DNA from: Anodontia alba
Taxonomy: Eukaryota > Mollusca > Bivalvia > Lucinida > Lucinidae
DNA: 64,000 bases
Assembly: GCA_964016985.1 (NCBI GenBank)
Contig: OZ024826.1
Location: 60,775,012-60,839,011 of the forward strand
Direction of reading: 5' to 3'
Positions 56,891 through 64,000 of this stretch are shown here, one piece after another. Under the pieces are notes generated by a model that was not told the origin of the DNA, ran no database searches, and was given only the letters and a program-made list of their open reading frames with translations. The translations under genes were made by a program, and so were the position numbers. Within the stretch, counting starts at the first letter, position 1, and every line of letters begins with the position of its first letter.

Positions 56891-57238
56891 GCATCTGGAC
56901 CCAGGGTGAAGTTGGCTAGTTGTAAAAACGCTTTAAACCCCCGGTGGTTTATTCTACTGACCGTTCTAAGGCGGTGGTCCCGGTGTTGGTCTTACTCTTT
57001 GTTGCTTTGTAGTTTATTCTACGAGCGATTTGTTTGATGTCTTACCTTGTGTTATTTTGTTCTTGTGTTTTTCAGTCCTTTTAGCATTGCGATAACCTCG
57101 TTGGGGAAGATAGAGCTAATCTTAGTTCTTTTCGTACGTTTGTTCGATTTGCGCTTGTTTGGTTTTGTCAGTTTCCTCTTCGTCTTGGTGTCTGGGAAGG
57201 GCTGCGGTTTGTGATTGTGGCGCTCCCTGGACATTTCT
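56890..57238 (-). repeat. Repeat Q copy
   Basis: Carries CCCCCGGTGGTTTATTCTAC, TGACCGTTCTAAGGCGGTGG and CTTTGTTGCTTTGTAG as at 2640-2760, then (minus strand) the Lys/Arg-rich segment seen at 56037-56205 and 3296-3404. 56037-56205 and 57068-57238 therefore form a large inverted repeat about 860 bases apart. Confidence 0.6.
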
Positions 57239-57820
57239 CCTACCTTTGTTTGGACATTTGACTTGAAGTTGATGAAATGGTTTAAGTCGCCATGAAGACG
57301 TGTTACTATCTATAAATCTCATCCAGAATCAATATTACTTGAACAATAAGTTTACTGAGTTCACTAAGGCTGGAAACATATGAAATAACTATAGACATTT
57401 GAATTGAATTAGGAAATACACATCAAATGACTCCAAAAAACTTACATATGGGAGGCCCAGTCGCAGGTATAGTAAACTCTCTTCTCAAATAACATCGATT
57501 GTCAGTATATTTTAGTTAATGTTATACTCCTGGGACATAAAAAGGGGCTAAGTTGCTATTAGTGGCGAATCAATGAGAAGGCGTAATGATTGTTATAGAA
57601 TTCTTTAAACTTCAGTATCTGTTTATATACAGAAGAAAACAAAAGACATGATAATACAAATGTCATAACCTGTCTTCTGGATTGGTTTATGAGAAGATTG
57701 TTAAGAGTGCGTCATGCAAATAAAAGATTTGTGTTTGATGTTTACTCAAGAACCATGAGACCTTGAATTTCGTTATCTTATAATAAATCAAGAAGAAGAA
57801 AAAACACACATCAAACACCT

Positions 57821-58472
57821 GTAATATGAGCTTAACTATACCTAATTTAGTGCCACAAAGGCCTTTCTTTCTGTTGTTTAAACTTCATAGTGTGGCTAAA
57901 CCCTAAAAGTTTGGAAATGAAACGTACACATGTATGATGCGCATGTCTGGGCAAGCAGCAAGACATACAGAAAGCAAAATGAGCCTCAAAAGTGGATTCC
58001 AAACCTGCTAAGATACATGTCATTTTGACAAGTCAGTCTTGGTTTTAGAAAATGTTTGAATTTGTACTATAACAAAGATTTAGGTATAAAAATAGTTACT
58101 TAATTCAGTACTTAAGTACTGACGCTAACACCGCAGTTTCAACATCAGCACTGAGGAACTGATACTGAGCTGATGATATCCTCGGGGACGAACGAATGAT
58201 CCACCAGCAGAGATATCGACCCAGTGATTTGCAATATGAGCTTAACTATACCCAATTTAGTGCCTTTCTGTTATTTAAACTTCATCAGTGTGGCTAAACC
58301 CTAAAAGTTTGGAAATGAAACGTATGATGCGCATGTCTTGGCAAGCATCAAGACATACAGAAAGCAAAATAAGCCTAAAAAGTGGATTCCGATCCTGCTA
58401 AGATACATATCATTTTGACAAGTCAGTCTTAGTTTTAGAATTTTTTTTGAATTTGTACTATAACAAAGATTT
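57821..58472 (+). repeat. Direct duplication of about 250 bp
   Basis: 57821-58081 and 58230-58472 share ATATGAGCTTAACTATACC, GTGTGGCTAAACCCTAAAAG, TTTGGAAATGAAACGTA, ATGATGCGCATGTCT, CAAGACATACAGAAAGCAAA, TTTTGACAAGTCAGTCTT and TTTGTACTATAACAAAGATT, differing by few substitutions and small indels. The spacer (58082-58229) is unrelated. Confidence 0.93.
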
Positions 58473-58473
58473 A

Positions 58474-58740
58474 CAGTGGTGACAGCGTTTTTCATGTCCA
58501 CGGAAACGCATGCAAAACGCTTTTTAACGGTTTGGAAACGCAGCGTTTCGACCACGCTGAAACGATCGTTTACAGTTTGAGCCAATCAGATCATCGTTTC
58601 TGAAACGTTTCAAGCGTTTCAAATATTAACCAATCACATTAGCGTTCGGAAAACGCTGTCATGGAAACCATGTCTGGTTTCAAACGTTTTAGCGTTTGCA
58701 GAGTTAGCCAATCAAAATCCCGCGGACTCAATTTATTTTA
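58474..58740. repeat. AAACGCT/AGCGTTT-rich repeat with three CCAATCA boxes
   Basis: GACAGCGTTTTT (58481) is mirrored by AAAACGCTGTC (58650). Many GTTTCAAGCG/AACGTTT modules. CCAATCA occurs at 58582, 58630 and 58708. Probably a repeat element; a CCAAT-type promoter is an alternative. Confidence 0.5.
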
Positions 58741-58742
58741 CA

Positions 58743-58773
<31 letters not shown>

Positions 58774-58894
58774 CCAATTTCACTTAATTATAATTGTTAT
58801 AAAATTAATAAAAATAATAGTCAAATAATTTTATGGAGACGAGTATCTGATGCAATAAACAGGAAATGTGTTTTGACGGACAGTGATAGTGGCC

Positions 58895-58966
58895 GGACTC
58901 TGTAGCTCAGTCGGATGCGCTTCTGACTGGTGATCAGGAGTCGCGATTTCGATGCTTGCCGGTGCA
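58895..58966 (+). mobile_element. tRNA-like SINE head
   Basis: A-box TAGCTCAGTCGG, an anticodon-arm-like TCTGACTGGTGATCAGG (stem TCTGA/TCAGG pairs; loop CTGGTGA), then a degenerate B-box GATTTCGATGC. No acceptor-stem pairing is clear, and the body downstream differs from the SINE at 22875. More likely a SINE head or tRNA pseudogene than a working tRNA. Confidence 0.5.
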
Positions 58967-59123
58967 GTCAGGTAATAGTTGTTTGTTGCACACTATTTTC
59001 TCACATGAGACAAACACTGGGTACATAAATATTTCGATTATAAATTACATCAAGTGGTATTAAAGCCACTTGATTATAATGAATGCAATGATTAGACTCA
59101 CATCAATGACTGTAATATTTGTA

Positions 59124-59125
<2 letters not shown>

Positions 59126-59153
<28 letters not shown>
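59126..59153 (+). repeat. (TAA)n microsatellite
   Basis: About nine TAA units. Confidence 0.9.
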
Positions 59154-59155
<2 letters not shown>

Positions 59156-60140
59156 GATTACTAAACATGTATTTTTATGTCACGGTTTTGCAGATTAACA
59201 TTTCACTGTATCAGCGTATACTGGAGTTCCCTGTCCAAGATTGCGGCTAAGTAGCGGTAGGAAAAAATCTAGAGTAAATACATGTATTTCGTTATATTTT
59301 CCTTCCGCGATGATTTAGGATATTAGATGGTGGCAATTAGCTATTAAAGACACAATTTAGATTACATAACACGCTAATGGCCATAAGCAGATAAAAATAA
59401 GAAGTTCTTGGTGACTTTGGCCAACCTTATAGGTAGGGGCCTAATAAGGGGAAATTATTGACATTAGTAAAGTTTATGATTAAAACATAGAAACAGATAA
59501 GGTCGGTAATTTGGCGAAAGGTTGGTGTGCATTTTTTTTCTTTTTACTCATTAAAATATAGCTGGTTGTTTTTAATAAAATCGCCTCGCAAAGGCAGTTC
59601 TAATGAATACCCACAACATATTTTATGGATAAATTATGGATAAATTAACATTTATGTCTTAATATGCTAGTTTATCATCAAATTCCCTCTTCTGCATAAA
59701 TTTCCATTAGCACAATTTCAAAGCTTCGTCAAACTAAAAGATAATCACTAAAAAGGGTATAATAAATAAATCCATTGTTCAGGAAAAGCATAATTTTGGA
59801 GCACTTTTTTTCGCAAAGACATTTAAGAATTATTTACCACGCTATGGGGCAGTTTCAGCAGACAAGAAATTAATAAGATTTTGTTTTTATTTTTTCCGAA
59901 AAATAGTATTTGAAATGTTAAATGCCATTTTACGGGAAATATAAGAACAAAATCTTTATTTTTCATTCATTCCCAGCAATGAATAATGATAGGAATGCCT
60001 TTCAACTTCCAGTTAAGAATGATTGATTATTGACTTTTGAAAGTACTGGAAAACACGTTGTGTCTTAAAATGCAATATACAACGGAAAAGGAATTTTAAC
60101 AGTTTTTGGCAGAATCACTTTAATTCCTGCAAAAAAGAAT
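59154..60140. other. Unassigned AT-rich sequence with decayed MITE-A relative
   Basis: Near 59570-59630, AATAAAATCGCCTCGCAAAG / GCAGTTCTAATGAATACCCA resembles the central MITE-A palindrome but with different flanks. Another is at 60575-60660. No gene. Confidence 0.4.
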
Positions 60141-60290
60141 GTACTTTCAGTGAATATGTGGATCAGTCTGCACATCCCGCAATCTTATCAGTCTGTGTTT
60201 TCTGGACGAAGAAGCAGTAGATCTTCTAGAGCGTGTGGTGAAGACTGATCAGACTGTGCAGACATACAGGCTGATCTGAATATTCACTAA
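60138..60290. mobile_element. Imperfect inverted-repeat element (MITE-K)
   Basis: TTTCAGTGAATATGTGGATC / GATCTGAATATTCACTAAA and CAGTCTGCACA / TGTGCAGA pair across a 150-bp segment. Confidence 0.55.
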
Positions 60291-60483
60291 ACATACAGAG
60301 TTTGTAGAAATAACTGTGTTTCAGAAAATTCAGTTTGCGCAATTGCAGAAAGTAAATATTCACATTTTAGGATACAATCATTTTTTTATTTTTTTTTAAA
60401 TTTCCTATCAGACTTATTATACAGTTCTCCATCAGTAGAATTAGGATCCAGTTTTTGAAGTGTTCTTATTTACTTTAAAAATA

Positions 60484-60513
60484 AGTAAATAAATAAATAA
60501 ATAAATAAATGAG
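60484..60513 (+). repeat. (AAAT)n microsatellite
   Basis: About seven AAAT units. Confidence 0.85.
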
Positions 60514-61088
60514 GTTCATTTGAGAAACTTTATGATCGATTTATGATTATGATCATATCTTGTATTTTCATGTTTCTCCTCCAGAAAATATATGGTTGGT
60601 ACTCATTAAAATGACCTCTGTGAGGTGATTCTAATAAATATACACAACAAAATTATTTAAGTGGAAAAATGAAGACACACATCAATTATTATCAAATACT
60701 CTATGCTACATGAATCTGGAGTACTGTGCAATTAATGCGTATAATATCATGATATTTTCCAATTTTTATTTATTTACATATTTTTTTTTATTTATACTAT
60801 CCCCTTTTTGATCTTTCAAATGTTACATAATATTAGCCTGTGTATTTCTTAAGGAGGGTGAGGTATAGGATATACTCATTCGATGTATTGTTTATTGGAA
60901 GTTTTATGATATGCAGGTGCACTTCCAAATCTGTTTGGATGAGAAAAAAAAAGAAACATCATGCATAAACAGGTAATGCCTTAAAAGGATATAATGCTCG
61001 TATATTTGAAATTAAGACAACACCAGACGTAATGTAAAAAATATATATCGAAGAAGACTTACTTAAAAACTGCTAAGTCAGTTTTGAA

Positions 61089-61120
<32 letters not shown>

Positions 61121-61264
61121 AAAAAAAAAAAAAAAACATTTCAATTTCATCCATTCATCTTTGATAAAAAGTCATTTTCATTTTAAACTATCGAATACAT
61201 GTAGATACAAAGTAATTTTACCAATATTAAAAAAGAGGAATACATGAAAATATGTGATAAATAT

Positions 61265-61840
61265 AGGGCATCCGCGCACTCTGATTTGCTTCGTAGCTGC
61301 TCATCTGTACATTATCTTATTCGATACGATTTGCCAATAGTCTTGCACATTATCTTCTAATATTTAACCTATTATTACTGAATGAACTCACCCACCCTAT
61401 ATACTGGAAGATTCTAATTTCGATTTTAGGTATGCCAGGCTATGTTATGTAGAGAAACAAATGGTTGAACTATTTGCAAATAATGGATACCCTGATCAGA
61501 CGTCACGTTCTGCGGCATCTGATCTGGGTCTCCACTGTTTGCCAATTACCCTTTTAGGAGTATCCAGACTACAATGTGCTATAAATGCAACATTGATTTG
61601 TATGTTCATCCGTGCATTTTGATCTGATTCGTTGCAGTTCATCTGTACATTTTTATTATGATTAATGTTCGAAAGGATCTGCTGTTTCTCCAGTGCATCG
61701 TCTTCTAATATTTAAGTATAGGTTGCAATATGCAAAATACTAGATTAGAATGTGCATCCGCGCACTCTGCTCTGGGTCATTGCTGCTCGTCCATACATTT
61801 GATCTGTTTATCCAGCACATCGTCTTCTAATATTAAAATA
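61265..61840 (+). repeat. Three diverged direct repeats of about 110 bp
   Basis: At about 61265, 61603 and 61748: (G)CATCCG(C/T)GCA(C/T)T(C/T)TG, CATCTGTACAT-type, then C(A/T)TCTTCTAATATT. A MITE-I hairpin core (CCTGATCAGACGTCACGTTC / GGCATCTGATCTGGG) lies between copies 1 and 2. Confidence 0.55.
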
Positions 61841-62310
61841 TAGCGTTCTTAAGGTTAACAGCTTTGCATATACATGCCAAAAATGTTTTCATAAAGAGAA
61901 TATACTTTCATGAAGGCCCTCCAGCAAGATATTTGCCGACTGTCCACATAATTGCCATGATGTGCACAGTGCATCGTATTCGAAAAATAATGGCCCAAAC
62001 AAGTAAAAATGGACCTATTTATATTTTACGATTCTGATCAGTCTGTGTATTAGATGGATACTGAGCGATTCATGTATTACAGTATTTTATACTAATGACC
62101 TGATCAGTGAACTGAGTGGACACCATTATGCACTAGACTGATCCACTCACTTTAATCTGAGTAACACCTATGCTCAGAGGGACGTTTTCACTGGATAAGG
62201 ATCTAATGAAAGGATTAGTATTGGTGACACATAATTCTAACAATAAATTTCAGTAAAGCAGATCATCTGTTCCAGAACCATTTGTCTAAACGACAGTGTA
62301 CATTTCATTT

Positions 62311-62361
62311 AAAAAAAAAAGGTGGGGGCGTGAGGGGGAGGGACGTGAGGGGGAGGGGGGA
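62311..62361 (+). repeat. G-rich purine tract
   Basis: An A run followed by repeated GTGAGGGGGAGGG(A/G) units; several G runs could support a G-quadruplex. Confidence 0.7.
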
Positions 62362-62633
62362 GAAATATTACTCAAAACAATAATGGCAATTCACAGGTTC
62401 GACGTAGTTCAGACTGGTGTAGAAAATCTTTCATCTTGATCCTGCTGCGCAAGCTGATCTGGTTTGGTCGGCACTGGTTGAATATATATTAGCCCCTTTG
62501 AATAGATATAAGAAACGACCTTATGGTATTTGAGAACAGCTTAGACAAAGGAGAACCGGCATTTCCGCGCAGTCTGATCGTGGTCTACACATATCACCAA
62601 CAGAATGGATTATGTCAACGATTCATTGTCCAG

Positions 62634-62983
62634 TTGAACCTTTATCACTCTCTGAGCTAACTCAGCAGATGGCAAATTCATGACCTCTTTTCTTATTTTC
62701 TCCCGTAAAACAGGTTTGACATTTCACGCAAATCTCCACTGAAGAAAATTTGCAGGGGAAGTGAAGTCCTGTGGAGATAATATGTATGAAAAGCCGACAC
62801 CTGTTTTCAGGATAACATAAGAAAAATACTTCAAAATGTCATCAACTGACTATTCTGTACATTTCATGCAAATTTTCTTGAATAGAGACAAGTGGCATGA
62901 AATGTCAAATCCTGTTTTCTGGAGAAACGAAAAAAATGTCATCACTTTGTTGTCTGCTGAATAAACAGAGTGGTAAAGGTTAA
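62634..62983. mobile_element. Repeat O, inverted ends at TTGA/TTAA
   Basis: TTGAACCTTTATCACTCT is mirrored by AGAGTGGTAAAGGTTAA. Inside are two half-units with CATTTCA(T/C)GCAAAT and CTGTTTTC. About 350 bp, no ORF. Confidence 0.65.
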
Positions 62984-63021
62984 CATTTAACCTGCTTTGT
63001 TTAGATATAAGCAGATGATAT

Positions 63022-63180
63022 TATTATTATTATTATTTTTTTTTTTTTTTTTTTTGATGTGAAAACAGTTTAACTCACTTTAATTTGGAGACACAAAACA
63101 GGCTATTGGAAAACAGTGCAGATCCAGATCAGACACTGCAAAATGCGGCATTTGATCAGGGTAGCCATTGTTTTCACAGT
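63022..63180 (+). repeat. ATT/T run and MITE-I-like core
   Basis: A T run (63037-63055) then AACAGTGCAGATCCAGATCA and GCGGCATTTGATCAGGG, the hairpin core of the MITE-I group. Confidence 0.5.
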
Positions 63181-63329
63181 TCAGTCATTTTTCGCTAGGA
63201 TTATCTAAATCACATAACCTGACATGCCTAACATTGAATTAGACTCTTCCAATATAGAGTGTGGGGGAGTCTATTTGGACATATATACTCTTGTTGCATC
63301 TTTTCACCTTTTCCCATGATGCTGTCAAA

Positions 63330-63512
63330 TTGTGCTACATGGAAGTCAAATAAAGAACTAAACTTGTATAAGTTTTATCTCTGGCATTTTTACTTATGGG
63401 ATTATTTCCTATGTCATTTTACCAGGTAGCCTCTGGCATTTTTATTTGTTGCATTTTTCCTCTAACATTTTTGCATATGGCATTTTCAGCTCTGGCATTT
63501 TTACCGCACACC
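63330..63512 (+). repeat. Short tandem repeat with TCTGGCATTTTTA
   Basis: TCTGGCATTTTT occurs three times (63380, 63432, 63492) with several (A/T)GGCATTTT- or TGTCATTTT-like variants between. Confidence 0.65.
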
Positions 63513-63589
63513 TTAAAAACAAAATAAGTCAGAAAAGCCTGCCGATTTAAATGACAAATCGTAGCCATTTACATACATCTAAAATTATG

Positions 63590-63590
63590 C

Positions 63591-63632
<42 letters not shown>

Positions 63633-63720
63633 TATTATAAATAAAAATAAAACAAAAAATAAATAAATAAATAAAAATAAAATAAAATATAAAAGTAAGA
63701 TAAATAAAATAAATAAATAT
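63590..63720 (+). repeat. (AAT)n and (AAATA)n microsatellites
   Basis: AAT units at 63590-63632, then interrupted AAATA/AAAT units to 63720. Confidence 0.9.
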
Positions 63721-64000
63721 TTTCTTGGTTAAGGCATTCTGATATTGTCAAATCATTTGCAGGCAATTTTTATGAAATGCCAAAATCTGTTTTCAGGATA
63801 TTATATAAACTTCAAAATGTCATCTGCTAAATATTTTATACCGGGTACTATGTGCTAAAACATGTTATTGTCAAAAGACGTTGATTGTCATGATTGCAGT
63901 GTAAAAATAATAGGCTTCACAAAGTATAATAATTAATCATGTTAATTCTTTCGAAAATACCAAAATATATTTTATAAAGAAAATATAAATAAATAAAATA

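Noticed and set aside
58895..58966. A functional tRNA gene
   Set aside because: A-box and anticodon arm are plausible, but the B-box is degenerate and no acceptor stem pairs clearly; a SINE head is more likely.
1..64000. CRISPR array, prophage, operon or other prokaryotic system
   Set aside because: No direct repeat-spacer pattern, no dense ORFs, no ribosome binding sites; the repeats and the spliced receptor exon are animal-like.

Overview
The window looks like intron and intergenic DNA of a bivalve mollusc, probably a heterodont clam. It is AT-rich and has almost no long open reading frames. It is packed with hairpin MITEs, tRNA-headed SINE copies, GT microsatellites and tandem satellites. 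The organism is inferred from repeat style and from one receptor exon; no marker gene is present. I found no bacterial, phage, CRISPR or operon-like content.

One protein-coding exon is convincing: minus strand 13060-13477, the first coding exon of a cholecystokinin/sulfakinin-type GPCR (N-terminus, TM1, TM2, start of TM3), ending in a clean phase-1 splice donor. Its other exons would lie at lower coordinates, but I could not find them in 1-13059, so that stretch is probably the start of a long intron. A decayed mariner-type transposase C-terminus lies on the minus strand at 30237-30580. Two further open frames (26048-26293 and 44499-44729) are weak candidates.

Most of the window is mobile-element sequence. 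MITE-A (13 near-complete copies and one half copy, about 280 bp) has CAT(C/T)ACG ends and three hairpins. MITE-B (about 10 copies), MITE-G (3) and MITE-H (2) all end at TTAA. MITE-C (3), MITE-D (3), MITE-E (2), MITE-F (2, flanked by TA), MITE-I and MITE-J are other palindromic families. Several are nested so that insertion order can be read: MITE-A inside a SINE (44916-45194), MITE-A inside MITE-B (17399-17678), an inverted-repeat element inside MITE-B with a 9-bp duplication (6428-6911), MITE-E with a 10-bp duplication (4343-4517), MITE-D in one copy of a duplicated segment (8967-9210), MITE-H at a TTAA in one copy of a tandem duplication (34564-34745), and an inverted-repeat element inside MITE-I (50613-50843).

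Tandem arrays form a block at 24070-28175 (an 83-bp satellite, then a 146-bp repeat carrying nuclear-receptor half-sites, then a roughly 160-bp repeat with GACR runs) and another at 35390-36770 (a roughly 335-bp repeat carrying RFX X-box-like palindromes). Two 857-bp elements ending in 177-bp near-perfect palindromes lie at 45795-46651 and 49094-49950. The remainder is unassigned AT-rich sequence with mononucleotide runs.
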